A stretch of 64,000 nucleotides of DNA, taken from NCBI GenBank assembly GCA_003254905.1, contig QANU01113349.1:193465-257464 (forward strand). The letters are read 5' to 3'. Within the stretch, counting starts at the first letter, position 1. The number at the start of each line of letters is the position of its first letter. A program made the translations under genes and the position numbers. Below are positions 10,408 through 22,397 of the stretch, in pieces. The notes beneath the pieces are model-generated. The model was not told the DNA's origin, ran no database searches, and saw nothing but the letters and a program-made list of their open reading frames with translations. The DNA is from Nissolia schottii (taxonomy: Eukaryota; Streptophyta; Magnoliopsida; Fabales; Fabaceae).

Positions 10408-13400
10408 TTACATGCTTCTTGGACTTAGGCTAGGACTGTAAGTCTTGTGACGTCGAGGCTGCATGATACATAAAACCATGGAATTAAATTATAATACAGA
10501 ATCAGTTCACGGAGACATAAAACTTTGTGACACTTAATCCCTTGCAGCTCGTTTATTTACTCCTTGAAAGAAATGATATTGAAAGAGCAAGGCTATGCAA
10601 ATGCCAAGAAATGCTTGAAAGATAAAAACAACCGTGCATTTCTCACTCCAGTCCTTATAAATAATGCAAAGTAATAATAGATAACACTTACAGATGAATA
10701 TGGAGATCTGGATCGTGACGGAGATCTGCACAAAAAATTTAACAAAATTAATTCACTTCAGCATGCAGAATGATCCGTGAAAGTTTTAGATCGATAAGCC
10801 CAATATTACTCCACATCAAGGTTACCAAACAAAAAGGAAATCAATCTTCCACAAATCTTGAGCAGCATCCAAGTGGATAAGCAATTGAAACCCAATTATC
10901 ACACGTCTATAGTCTCAACAATTCCCAAACAATCTATCATCAGCAGCACATGATACCTTCGACCAATTAAAGGGAAGATTTAACCGACCCAATACAGAAC
11001 AATAAGAGATCCTAAAGATAAGGATACGGTTCACCCCAGAACTAAGGGCACAGTTTATGTTCTAGTTTTTGAATTGTAACACTGCTGGTTTGCAATTGTT
11101 GGTACCAATAGGATTTAGTTCATGGTGATCCAGCTTTTAAGATTGCAACCCATCCATCTACAGACATCCAGTCGCCAACAAGTGCAGACCACGCCTTATA
11201 AATCAATATATTATATATCATTACCGTTATCGTTAGTTACAACATTAAGGTGTTTCACAGGTGCTCATCAATAAAACAGTATTACCTCAGACTACAAAGT
11301 TGCATGCGTTTTGAGCACCACATGCCATCAAGATCCTAACATGCAGTTCCCAGGTCGCCGCAAAAGGCCACATCTAGAAAACAAGGGTCAAGCCTAATGA
11401 ACATTGTATAATTCGTGGCCAAGATGACGATCCACTTTACCAATGCCCCTTCCACCTTTTCTACATATGAAGAATTATGCTGAATTGCTGATAAGTCTAG
11501 GGTACAGCATTTGGTTTTAAAAGAACAAAAAGTGGATAGCATACATGATAAAACGTTCACTTTGAGACAGTTGAATTGAAAATTACAAGGAAATGATATG
11601 TCCCTCCAATTTGCACAAAAAGGAAAACAGATAAGTGCATTCAATTTGAGTGACAACCAGGAACATCATAATATTCTAGAAAAGCAAAAACATACAAGCA
11701 CGATCCATTGATGAAATAAACTATATGACATAAGGATGCAGACAATCTCAAAGGCAATGGAAAAACCAAGTCCAGTCTTAATTAAATGTGAAATAAGGGG
11801 ACGGTATCATCTCTTTATAATCACAGCAGAGGATGTTTGAAAGAGTTTTCATTCCCACCCAGAAATAACATGGTTGAAAACTCAACTAGCACGAATTCTA
11901 CTGAAGAAGGAGAAATCTAGAAGGAATCAAGCAATTGCAATGAAATTATCTATATATACAGTTATACACTACAACTACTGACGTGTAAGAAGAGAAACTC
12001 CCAAAATTGCACAGATGCAGTTGAGGTTGACGGGAAAAGAGAGTCAAATACCCAGATTTGAATGAGCCAATTACTATCATAGTTGGCAGATAATCTCAAT
12101 AATGTTCTCATCATCTGAGCGTTGGGTGGGTAGGAAATCACAACACATGCTATTCTAGGGTTAAATGATTACTCAATAATTATAACCCACTGGCTCTTTT
12201 CTACTCCAAAAAGAATAATCTAAGAGAGAACTCGAAAACAATACGTCGCAATGGAGTCATCATTAAGTTGAACAAAAGAAAGTCAGATGCGAAAGGAAAA
12301 ACTTCCGCACCAGTGGAATTTTGACACTAAAACATCTAGAATTTTAATTTTTTTAGCCATAGATGAAGAATCTGTTCTACATTTTCAGTTCCCCATATGA
12401 TAACAATTATGTGAAAAGCTGTTACAAATGTATATTTCAACCAAAGTGTCTTAGTCACTCTAAAGGTGTGAGACACAGAATAATAAGGTGAAGTTTAAAC
12501 TTATCGATTACGTAGGTTAATTAAAAAAATCTCACAAGCTCATAGCAAAAAGTACTAAATTGCACACATAACAAGACTAGGTAGGAACTGACCTTGAAAG
12601 GGATAATGAATGCCGTGAGTGTTTTGCTCTTGGAGAAAAACTGCACAAATGAACACTGTCAATTCTTCAAAATTAACAAAAATATACTAAATTATACTTC
12701 ACCAGTGCAACCAACGTGAACCTTCTGCTTCTGTCACTATAACTAGGACTTCGACTGCGGCTTCGACTTCGTGACACATATGGACTGTGACTGAGGCTTC
12801 TGGAATAGCTTCTCCTTGAATCACGACTAGGGCTCCTAGAATAACTCCGTCGATCATATTCCCTCACCTGGACCATAAAGAGAGAGGGAGGTGTTAAGGA
12901 AAGGAAGTACATGAATATAAAGCATAATGTAGCAAAATATTATATCCGCCTACCCGTATGTATGACCGAGAAAAGGCATTTCTGAATTCTGAATCATCAA
13001 GTTTCCGGACCTGTAAGAAAATACGAAGTTATTGAAGCTGAACACCAGTACTAGTTAGAATTATGAGAGTCATGAAAATCCAGCTCAAGTGGGGTAGGCA
13101 ACTAAAATACAAAACCTGACAAATGTAATACAAAAGAGGTTTAGAACACTTACAGCGTATCTCATATCATCAAAATTGGTATAATCCACTATCCCAGTCA
13201 TGCCTACAAACATGCCAACATTTAACAATTATGTTGTGAAAGTTTAAACAGAAAAAAAAATCAGCTTAAAAAGCCTACAAGGCAATCTCAGGGAGTTGCA
13301 ATTGAACAACTATTGGCATTGTTTCCTAAAATAGGTCATGCCCCTAACCACCTACATCAATATCCCATTTGAAATTACTAGGACATTTAACCAACAAAAT

Positions 13401-15291
13401 GAACAGCTCATGTTTTTGGTTTAGCTTAATTTTTAGTTCAGAAAAGCTCAGTTATTAATATGATGCATGGAGAGCTTTCCAATAAAACACAGTTTTGTGT
13501 AAAATTAATCTGAACCAAGCATGTGCCTAGTCTGGTTAAATTGGTTATTTTAAATATTTAGCCCTTAGTAGAGCCCACCGACCCATCAATCTCAACAACT
13601 TCTAGACAAACCCAATATACTAATTTATTAAAGCCGACTCAGGAGTATCTCTCAACTCTCGATGGACTAAGATCTAAATATCCTTGAACCAACTGTCCCA
13701 GTATTTTTTACAGCAAAATATTCAGACTCTTCCTCATCAATTTTACAAGGAAAATATTGAGGGGCATGAAGGAAGAAAGTTTTCTTCATTCTCCTAGAAT
13801 TTAAGAGTCTTGGGTGGATATGCCAGTGCATTCAAGCATCCCTCTGCATTAACCATTTTTAAATCAAATTAAACTTAAAAGCTAATTTAGATCTTGCCCC
13901 ACTTACCACCACGCTCGCGGAAGACTTGAGAAAAACACACATCACCAGCTCTACGCATGTGATCCTAAATCATGTAAAAGTCAGAATCAGCAAACATTGT
14001 GAATTATTTTCAACCAATATAAATTACTCCAACATAAAATGCCATTAATCCCCTGCATGCAAAAAATGTAGTATATCTCAAATGTTTGTAAGAATGAACC
14101 AGTCCTTACTTTCAGGTCTTGCCATGAGGCAGAAGGAGGTAACCCAGTGACCAGAACTACAAAAAGAAAAAAGAGTCAAGCAGAACATTCTCTTTTCATG
14201 AACAAATAATATTAAAAAATAAATAAAAAACCTTAAATCAAGAAACAATTCATACCGCGATAGTCAGAACGCCTGGAAACTCCACGGCTAGCACTGCTAC
14301 CACTATAACCACTATAACGGTCTACTGATGATGAATGACCTCGTCCACCATGTGCAAGTTCAACCTACAGTAACAAATGAAGGCCAAAAGTTCATAAGAG
14401 TTGTAGATAGTGCCCCATATAGACCAGAAAGACAAAACGAAAGTGAGGGAAAATGCACTAACTCGCAATCGGAAACCATCAAAGTCGTAACCATCTCGAT
14501 AGTAAATGGCATCGTCAGCATCACGAGCATCCTCAAACTGCAACATGTAATGTTCAATACACCAAATGTAAGACTGAGAGAGCAAAAAATTCATAAGGAA
14601 AAATACTACTCTATGTCCTTATAGTGCAAAATCTAGACATACCTCTACAAAGGCATAACCCGGTGGTCTTGGAGGAATCTTCAAATCAATGTCAACAATA
14701 GGACCAAACTGCAATTAGACAGCAAAGAAAGCAATTAATGAACAGAAGCAACAAAATCCAGATCTAATCATCTGCAACTATATTTCAAAATAAGTGTAGT
14801 GCATCTGTGTGCATTACAATGTAAGAAAATGACCTGAAATTGGTACATGATAATTGATAGAGAACAATAAAGATTCGTTGCTGCCTTTTGCAGCCATAAT
14901 CTTTTCTAAAGCATTTTCTTCTAATCAAACCATACCGTGTCCAGATGCTAAAATAACCTAAATAAGATATTCATCGAGAGAGATGTTTAACGTGTAAGAA
15001 GCCAAAACTTTTTGATGAGAATAAAACTTTCTAACGGAGCAACCTCCAATGTTGCAAGCAAGCAATTGGTCAAGTATTCTAGCTAGAAATGCATTAAATT
15101 GAACAACAAACATGGTGATAACCCAAGTTTTTTTCAGCGCACACAACAACAATAACAATAACAATAACAATAATAATAATTAATTAATAATTGAATATAA
15201 GTACCTTGTAGAAAATATCCTCTACTTCTCTCAAGCGAACATCGCCAGGAAGATTTCCAACATAAATGGTGCGACTGGACCGCCTAGTCAT
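10408..15291 (-). CDS. SF2/ASF-type serine/arginine-rich splicing factor
   Basis: Twelve coding exons join in frame on the minus strand: 15205-15291, 14643-14708, 14463-14537, 14256-14364, 14110-14156, 13907-13964, 13154-13203, 12954-13010, 12722-12867, 12593-12640, 10692-10725 and 10408-10458, encoding 275 residues. RRM1 starts at residue 8 ([11 protein letters not shown], then GYAFVEFED). A Gly/Ser-rich linker follows, then RRM2 from about residue 113 with the SR-family signature SWQDLKD, then an Arg/Ser tail from about residue 185 ([12 protein letters not shown]). Two RRMs plus SWQDLKD define the plant SR30/SR34/SR34A group, homologues of human SRSF1. These nuclear proteins bind exonic enhancers and recruit U1 snRNP and U2AF. 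The length fits the family (about 260-300 residues), though the tail ends shortly after [10 protein letters not shown] cannot decide which paralogue it is. The 1.87-kb intron at 10726-12592 is long for this gene and could host alternative splicing, as is common in plant SR genes. Confidence 0.93.
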
Positions 15292-15301
15292 TTTTTTCCC
15301 C

Positions 15302-15675
15302 CTGAAGCACAGTTGAAGTTCAAACATTAATTCATTTTTTCCAATCACAAATTGCCATAAGTAATGCTAAAAGGAAAAAAAGAATATAATTTGACAAAGT
15401 AATGCTCGTGAAAAATGAAATGAAACGGAGCGTCATTGATAACAACAAATCCTTTGCAAACAAGCCTCCCTGAACGATGATCGGTCTAATGTAATTCAAA
15501 TTCGAATTATGGTCTCATATCATTTGCGAGACGAATATAGGGAGAAGAATCACAGAATGATATAAGAGAAAAATCGTAGATTCAGATGAAGGAAGAAACA
15601 AACGTGTAAATGAAGAAAGAAGTGACGAGGAAAAAAAACTGAGAATTGTGATGTAGAGAGGGAGAAAATGCATAC
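15302..15675 (-). other. 5'UTR intron of the SR gene
   Basis: On the minus strand a donor (GTATGCATT, from 15675) and an acceptor (TGTGCTTCAG, to 15302) flank this segment. It leaves a non-coding leader exon at about 15676-15730 and ten bases before the ATG at 15291. Leader introns are common in plant SR genes. The call rests on splice consensus only. Confidence 0.55.
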
Positions 15676-15752
15676 CTGAAATGAAATTCTCTTTTAGATG
15701 AGAGGAAACAGAGAGAAGCTAATGGAAGGCGAGAGAGAGTGTAGGAGAGAGA

Positions 15753-15768
15753 ATATATGACATATAAA
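15753..15768 (-). promoter_or_regulatory. Probable TATA region of the SR gene
   Basis: Read on the minus strand this is TTTATATGTCATATAT, followed by a CT-rich stretch typical of plant leaders. Transcription starting about 30 bp downstream would give a short leader exon ending at the donor at 15676. Confidence 0.45.
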
Positions 15769-16399
15769 CTACCTGAGCATTCAGAGTAGGGCACTTGTGT
15801 TGCGGTTACACGTGCACGGCCTTCAGGAACTACCGTCCAATCTAAGCCGTTCAATGCAGTGGGGAATTTTCTAGACTAAAAGAGAGAAGAAAAAAGGAAA
15901 CGCAGTATTGATTTTTCCATACGCATCACTAACGACTTCATTTTGTTACATTTTTCATTATCTTCTTATTCATATGCACGGTAAATATAAACAGAGCTTT
16001 TGGATAACTATACATAAATAATATATATATATAAAAATATAGCAACAACATAAAACTATTGTATAATACAATAATTACGTAAAATTCATGTAATTAAAAG
16101 AAACTATTCTTTCTCATCTACCTCATTCGCTCTCTATCTTTCTCTTTCTCTCTCTCCTCCGAGATCTTGGAAGCATAAACGGAAGCAAGAATGAACATTT
16201 GCTCCTTGCTCATTCAAAGTTCTTTGCCAAATCCTCTTAGATGAACGAACCCCTTTGATGTTCCTTTGTGATTCTTCATCATTTTCAGCTCCTCTTGCAT
16301 ATTGTTTTTTGTTTTAAGATGTTAGTTTCTAAGCGTGTGTTTCATACGAAAAATTTTAAGTGAAGGAAATAGTCATCGAAAGTCAAAAGATTGTTTGAA

Positions 16400-17545
16400 A
16401 ATATGGGACAAAAGATTATGGCGTTCTCGGTAAAGAACCAGAGAGTGATTTGCTCTATACAGAAAAGGAAGAAGTGGGAACGAAGAGTAAATTTTATTAA
16501 TAAGAGTCACTGTAGTGACTATGGTATAATGTGCAACAAGATCTAAAGATAAAGTACAGAGGAATGAAAATGAAGAAGAGTAGCTTAAAGAAATAAAAAG
16601 GAAACTAAAAAGAAAGAGAATGGTGGCAATTACTTGGATCTCCTTGCATTCTTGACGTCGACAAGGACTTTGAGTTTCGTCAATGCTTCAGAAATGAACC
16701 GCCCCTTTTCCCATGGTCAATCCCTTCTATTTATAGAGTTCGTAGCACCCTTAACTGTCACCCCAAACTCTGGTGACGGTTTCTTAACTTGCCACAGTGC
16801 CCCAATTTCGAGCCAATTGTGTCAAGTCGTGTGGCACGTTGACATAGTAGGTGGTTACCACTATTTGCACCCCATGCCAGATTAGTGGGAAGTTATTACC
16901 ATCCGTGCACCATATCAAATTAAAAGAAGTTATAACCGTTCATCTGTATAAATGTTGATAACCGTTCCTTCCAATAATATCTATTTGAATCCTTTCTAGA
17001 ATCAGTCATTAAATTTTTTATCATCAACTCTTAAAATGTGTCACCGTTTTGATCCCGTTGGCAAGTATTTGAACTTTTCGTTTTACTTCGGAAGCAACTA
17101 CAATATTTGACGTTGCAATCTTAGTCCAATTATCCCTTTTTTAGTTGTGACATCTCATATTCAAAATCAAGACTTGATTATCCCTTCACTACTAATTCAT
17201 TTGTTGCAATTCTTACCATGCCAACGACTTCATTCTTGTCGACTAATGGTCTTATATCACTAAGGATTTTTCTTTTTGATACAAGTATTAACATTTAGTC
17301 GACCCTCAAGCTCATTCTTTTGTCACAAAATCTTCATCATCATAACGAGGCCAACTTTGTCACTAACTTCCTTTTATGTTGACCGAATGAGTTACCAATA
17401 CATTGATCAACGACTAAATTAAGTTGACCAATTCCCTCAAAAACGTGATTATTCTTTTACTCATCACTTTATTTCTTGATCGCCATGTATCCATAAGTTC
17501 CCCCTGATCTTTATCACGTCGCCAAATTTGGCGAACCCAACAACA
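16400..17545 (-). mobile_element. Possible solo LTR or gypsy remnant
   Basis: On the minus strand the segment could start TGTTGGGTTCGCC near 17545 and contains a TATA-like CTATAAATAG at about 16728-16737 followed by GC-richer sequence. A purine-rich AGATCAGGGGGAAC resembles a polypurine tract. I could not find a matching second LTR or a target duplication, so both borders and class are guesses. A short plus-strand reading frame here has no recognisable product. Confidence 0.3.
17520..17533. repeat. Perfect 14-bp palindrome
   Basis: CGCCAAATTTGGCG is its own reverse complement. It lies near the presumed end of the LTR-like remnant; no function is claimed. Confidence 0.8.
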
Positions 17546-17559
17546 TGTTAATTTTTCTG

Positions 17560-18360
17560 TTTTAAGTTGTTGGATTCTTTATTTTAAGATACTGGTTTAT
17601 TTTAGTATGTTAGTTTAATGGTACTGATTTCTTTTTATTATTTATCACTATTTTAGCATGTCGGTTTCTCCATTTTAAGATGTTGGTTTATTTGTTCTAA
17701 GAAGTTGATATCTTTGTTTTAAGATGTTGATTTCTTTTGTTGTCAAAAACACAATTTGGTTCTTTTGTTCACAAAAAGAAACCCAGATGTGAAGAAAAGA
17801 AACCAATATGCCCGTAAAGAGAAACCAACAGAGCTCTGCTTAATTTAACAAGTTAAATTTGTGTTAATTTAATTCTACTTCACCAACATTAAGATTTTCT
17901 GTAATAAAAAGCAAACCAACACTACTGGAAAAGAATCCAACACACTGAAACAGAGGAAATAATGTAAAAACTTGGATGGGTTATTCACATGATTTAACTT
18001 TGTTTTCAAAAAAGAAATCAATGTGAGTAAAAAAAGAAACCAACATGTTTTTGTAAGAGAAACCAACATGTCCAACAAAAGAAACCAACATGACTGATAA
18101 TAAAAACCAACACGACTTTGCTCAATTTAACAAGAAACCACCAGGACTAAAAAAAAAACTAACACGATTCTTCTTAATTTATAAGATGGTATCTTTGTTT
18201 ATTTATCACTTTCTTATCCTTACCTTACTAGTACTAGTTTTATTTTGATTATTTGTCATAGTTTTAGCGTTTTGGTTTCTATGTTAAGTTGTTGGTTTGT
18301 TGGTTTACGGAGGTTGAATTGTTTATTATTTTGTTGGTTTCTTTATTTTTAAATGTTGGA
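17560..18360. repeat. Degenerate GTTGGTTTCTTT minisatellite in both orientations
   Basis: From about 17570 to 17745 the motif TTTTAAGATGTTGGTTTCTTT recurs at irregular 20-60 bp spacing. From about 17775 to 18140 its reverse complement (AGAAACCAACATG) recurs, and after 18230 the first orientation returns. The transcript of either strand could fold into an imperfect hairpin. It is probably the core of a decayed foldback element. Confidence 0.55.
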
Positions 18361-18689
18361 AAGAAATAGAAAGATTGCTTTGAGTACTAGTGGGTAGTTG
18401 CATGCACATGTAAGAAGTGCGGGGGTTTGAAGAGAGAGAATGTGGGGAGATTGGGGGGCATTCCCCTTTTTTTTATTGATAATGGGTCCCACATGAATGA
18501 TGTAGAATACACTAATTTTGTCTTCTTGCTCACTTCCACACATATCAACATAATATAACTTAAAACTTTTTTAACACTGACATTTGACCGTTGGATTGAC
18601 TTCAATTTTTATTTTGTTTACTTGAATTCTTTTAGTTGAGTCTTTTTTAAGATTTTTATGATGCATTTGTAAGGTACATTTACTAAGCT

Positions 18690-19540
18690 TGTGTTTGGAT
18701 AGATTATTTTCAACTTTCAAGGAATTTGAAATGTAAGGAAATTAATTAAATTTCTTTCATTTTAAAATTCTTTAGCTTGATAAGATAATTATATTACATC
18801 ATTTACAAAATACTTTTTTTGGATAATGAAATTATATTACCTACTTCTGGTGGGGTACAACCAGCGATTGGCAGGGTCCAATTGGCCAACGATGGTCAGC
18901 CGACAATTGACGATGGTCATTTGGCGAGCGTTCGACAGTGGCCGATGATAGCAGACCGCAATTGGTGGTGCCAGGTTGTGATCGGCGATGAGGTTGTTAA
19001 ACTATCGAGTTAACTCGTAAACTCTTACGAGTTTATGATTTTAGTACACAAAATGAGTTCACATTTATATTAGTAAACTCAATAAAATCGGTAAACTCTT
19101 GAGCTTACTGAAAGTTCACGAGTTTACTTAAACTCTCGAGTTTAATAACCTTGATCGGTAGTGGCCATCAGGCATTCGGAAGTGGCTGGCGATGGCGGGC
19201 TACAATTGGCGGTGGTTGGTGAGCGATCGACAATTGCAGGTGTGATCGGTAGTGGTCGGTTGCGTTTCGCGGTGGTTGTGTGGTGACAAACAATGAGTAG
19301 TAGATGATGAATGATGATAGAGTCAAAAGATAATGAGTAGAGATGGAGGAAATTTTAGAATTCCTTAAAAAAGAAGGAAATTAAAATCCATTCTATTCAA
19401 GTATATACCACAAAAAAATACTTGGAATTTTGAAATTCCTTTCACTTGGTGTCCACTGAAGGAATTTTGTAATAAATCAATTGAAATCCTCTCAAAAATT
19501 ACATTACCCTCTTAAAATACCCCATCCAAACCAACATAAG
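18690..19540. mobile_element. Non-autonomous DNA element with degenerate terminal repeats
   Basis: The left end reads GTGTTTGGATAGATTATTTT. The right end, reverse-complemented, reads GTTGGTTTGGATGGGGTATT. Just inside both ends are AAATTCC/GGAATTT-rich arms. The middle is a GC-richer stretch with repeated CGATGGTC and GGCGGTGG words. No transposase is seen. It is interrupted by a smaller element at 18990-19153. Confidence 0.5.
18990..19153. mobile_element. Small MITE nested in a larger element
   Basis: The ends form a terminal inverted repeat: left GAGGTTGTTAAACTATCGAG, right (reverse complement) AAGGTTATTAAACTCGAGAG. Many ACTCGTAAACTC words follow inside. At about 160 bp it is a typical miniature element. 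Superfamily is not assigned. Confidence 0.6.
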
Positions 19541-19735
19541 GTTGCGTTTGGTTGCTGATATGGGACTAAAATACAAAGAAATGAGGATAAAGACATAAAA
19601 AAATAAGGGGAAAAATCAGTCTTGTATTCTATTCGATGCTGATATATAAGACACGATTTATTGCATCTGTATCTTGTTTTATTTTGTGGTCACACGACAT
19701 AAAAATATGATAAATGACATAAATACCATTGTATC
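19541..19735 (+). mobile_element. Truncated copy of the GCGTTTGGTTGCTGA MITE family
   Basis: It starts GTTGCGTTTGGTTGCTGATA and tracks the first part of the complete element at 38160-38553: ATACAAAGAAATGAGGA against ATACAGAGACATGAGGA, then TATCTTGTTT, then AAATGACATAAATACCAT against AAATGACTTAAAATACTC. The other terminus is missing. Confidence 0.65.
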
Positions 19736-20284
19736 TGGCTTCCATTGTTCTTCCTCTTGTAAGATATATCGATAATCAAACCATTGAAATTCTAATCAAA
19801 TAAAATAGATAACAAGAAATTATACAATTCCCAATCTTCGATCCTAACAAAACCCTAAACTTCCAAAAAAAGAGTCAAATTTCATTATTAACTAACAAAA
19901 TCAAGATCCACAGAACAAAAGCAAAAAAAAAAAAGATAGACTAATTTTACAAACTATACATCCACATCACATGAAAGTACATGGTGGAGTGAGGAATAGA
20001 GAGCTCAAAGGCAGAGGGTTTATGGAGGACGTCCTAGGTGCCCTTGACGGTGAGGCATTCGATGATAGGGACGAAACCACAGGGGACAACGAAGGGTGAG
20101 GAGTTGGAGGAGGGTTATTGAACCTGAGGAGCTTGCCTTGAATGAGGATGAACTAACAACAACGCTAGGTCTTAATGTAGTCCCCTTACTTGGTAAGCTA
20201 GTCAGAGTGCTCGGGGTTAGACCATAACTCGATGCTGTTGTAAGTCCTTGGGGCCAAGGTCTTGCAGGTAAAGGTTTGATGGCA

Positions 20285-20480
20285 GTACGTGGCTTGTGAT
20301 TAGGGCTGGAAATGGGCTGAGTTGGGCTAGGATTTGGCTTAAATAGGCCTAACCTATTTCTAAATTATTCGGCCCGAGCCTTGGCCTATTACCCATCATA
20401 GGCTTTTTTGTAAGGTTCGGTCTGACCTATTTAAAAGCTTGACTTGACCTAAAAGCCAATTTACAAGCCAGCTTGAAACA
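20285..20480. repeat. GGCCTATT-type interspersed repeat
   Basis: A stretch of GGGCTGGAAATGGGC, GGCCTAACCTATT, GGCCTATTACCCATC and TCTGACCTATTTAAA resembles the common plant repeats built from GGCCTATT words. A related, diverged copy is at about 35290-35480. Termini are not defined. Confidence 0.45.
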
Positions 20481-20751
20481 AAGAAAAGTTAAAGACTAGA
20501 TGTTGTTTGTTATTGAAGTTATACATACGGTGTATCTAATTGAGACATTAATAAAATTTATAAGAAAAACTTTCTTTTTCAACCATTTAAGTTTAACAAA
20601 GAAAATGAATTATAGTAGTGACTAATAAAGAATACTACTGTACAAAGACTGACGTGATATAACAAAAAAAGACAACTTAATATGGATTATACAGTAGTCG
20701 AAAAGATGAAGTGCTAGGTGCCTAGGTTTGAGACAAAGACAAATAGATCAC

Positions 20752-21530
20752 CACTAAAAAATCGCTCATTACTTGCAAAATTTGCTATGAATTTGGGCTA
20801 AAAAATTCGTAGGTAACAACATTAATCGTGAATTTTCATGCGAATTGAAATGCATAATTATTAGGGTGGTAGGTAATTGGTATATGTGAATTGCAAAATT
20901 CGCAAATAATTATTTGCAAATTTTTTCGTAAGAAACTTAAAAAATTTTGCATATAATTTTCGTTGCAGGGTAGATGCTCGAGAGGAATTTTGTTGCGAAT
21001 TTTTATGCACTTTTTTTAAAGTAACTCTGCAAATAACATTCACATGAAATGTCACACGTGACATTTACATGAAATTTCATAAGTAACATTCACAGGAAAT
21101 TTTGCAAGTAAAATTCGTAAAAAATTTGCGAGTAAAATGTTTCTTAAATTTCGCGGGTAAAATGCGCAAAAAATTTTGCAAGTACAATTTGCAGAAAATT
21201 TTGCAAGTAAAATGTGCAAGAAATTACACAAGCAATTTTTGCATGAGATTTTGCAAGTAAAATTCACAGGAAGTTTCGCGGGTAAAATTTGCAGATAATT
21301 TCACACATAAAATTTGCATGAAATTTTGCAAGTAATATTCGTTGGAAATTTCGCTAGTAAAATTCGCCAAAATTTTGCAATAAAAATTCACAACAATTTT
21401 CTCAAGTAATATTCACATGAACTTTCGCAAGGGAATTTTGCAGGAAAATTCACATGTAATTCTGTAGGTGAATATCACAACAGGTTCTGCAGAAAAATTT
21501 TACAACTAATACCACAAGTAAATGATGTAA
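20752..21530 (+). mobile_element. CACTA (En/Spm) transposon end with subterminal repeats
   Basis: The segment begins CACTAAAAAATCGCTCATTA, a near match to the plant CACTA terminus (normally CACTAC/G, then an A-rich stretch). From about 20880 onward there are 20 or more degenerate copies of a 24-25 bp unit, consensus GAAATTTTGCAAGTAAAATTCGCAG, all in one direction. Subterminal repeats in tandem are the hallmark of CACTA ends, where the transposase binds. No TAGTG end with a matching repeat and no transposase was found, so this is a truncated or solo end. Short minus-strand reading frames here only reflect the repeat. Confidence 0.65.
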
Positions 21531-22116
21531 CCATAATCAAAATTTATTCCCATTTCATAGGTTAATTCCACAACTAAATTCATGAGAAAAGAAATGTATA
21601 ATATGATTTTCGCATGAAATTTTGCAACAAAATTTAGAATAATTATTGTCCATTTAGTTTGTTTCCCGACCACTCATACCAATATATAATATTTTTCTAG
21701 CAATTCACATTCAACTAAATAAAATTTCTAATTCAAATTTCAAAATATAAATTAACACCAAAGATAATAACTAGTGGTGAAATGTACTTGTAAGTCAAGT
21801 GAAATATTAGATAAGTCTAGTTAAAATACTAAGCTTATAAAGTTAAAATACTAAGCTTACAAAAAGAAAAAACTAACCAAAACGCAAAACCCATAAAATA
21901 TTAATTAAGCATCTAAGTCATAAGCAATAATTAAGCATCTTTATATGCATCCTCCTCCTCCTCGTCTTCTCCCTCCCTCATCTTCGTCCAAATTGGCGCT
22001 TTTATTCTTTTCGCCTTTTTGGCCACCGAAGGTTCCGTGAATCAGAGGTCTCTTTTGGTAGAACTCTGGATGGTTTCGTGAAAACAGTGGGCGACTGCAA
22101 TTAGTACTAATAATGC

Positions 22117-22122
22117 CACGTG
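22117..22122. promoter_or_regulatory. G-box/ABRE core (CACGTG) upstream of the HIG1 gene
   Basis: GCCACGTGTC lies about 165 bp upstream of the TATA box. ACGTGTC-type G-boxes bind bZIP and bHLH factors and are linked to abscisic acid and light response. A role here is inferred from position only. Confidence 0.5.
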
Positions 22123-22281
22123 TCACCATATATACCAATATACCAATCATCAACAATAACACGGAAAACCGTGTCTTAACCTAAAAAAAAAAAAAACAAC
22201 ACGGAAACCATCTTACATCCCAGGTTTACAATGACGACTTCGTTTTGGTTTCTTTCTTTACTTTTCTCTCACCAAAACCCA

Positions 22282-22289
22282 TATATAAA
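22282..22289 (+). promoter_or_regulatory. TATA box of the HIG1 gene
   Basis: TATATAAA lies 109 bp upstream of the ATG and is followed by a C/T-rich leader, a normal plant layout. Confidence 0.75.
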
Positions 22290-22397
22290 ACCAAACGCTG
22301 AACCCCTCACCCCACCGCCTTTACCCATTCAGCATTGTTCTTTCATTCCCTTCTTTTCCCTCTCAAATTAAACTTGACTCCTTTCTCCCTCTCTGCA

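Larger units (their letters stand above)
15770..22110. other. Repeat-rich intergenic region between SR and HIG1 genes
   Basis: No gene is supported in about 6.3 kb. The region holds a possible LTR remnant, an inverted-repeat minisatellite, nested miniature elements, one end of a second MITE family, a GGCCTATT-type repeat and a CACTA terminus, each listed separately. The rest is AT-rich sequence without visible structure. Confidence 0.6.

Noticed and set aside
16634..16885. 83-codon plus-strand frame
   Set aside because: It lies in an LTR-like stretch with a TATA box on the other strand; no family resemblance.
18819..19013. 64-codon plus-strand frame with repeated DGQ/DDG words
   Set aside because: It reads through the repeat-rich interior of a non-autonomous element and ends in the nested MITE.
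20861..21267. Minus-strand reading frames with many Cys/Asn/Phe residues
   Set aside because: They are translations of the 25-bp CACTA subterminal repeats.
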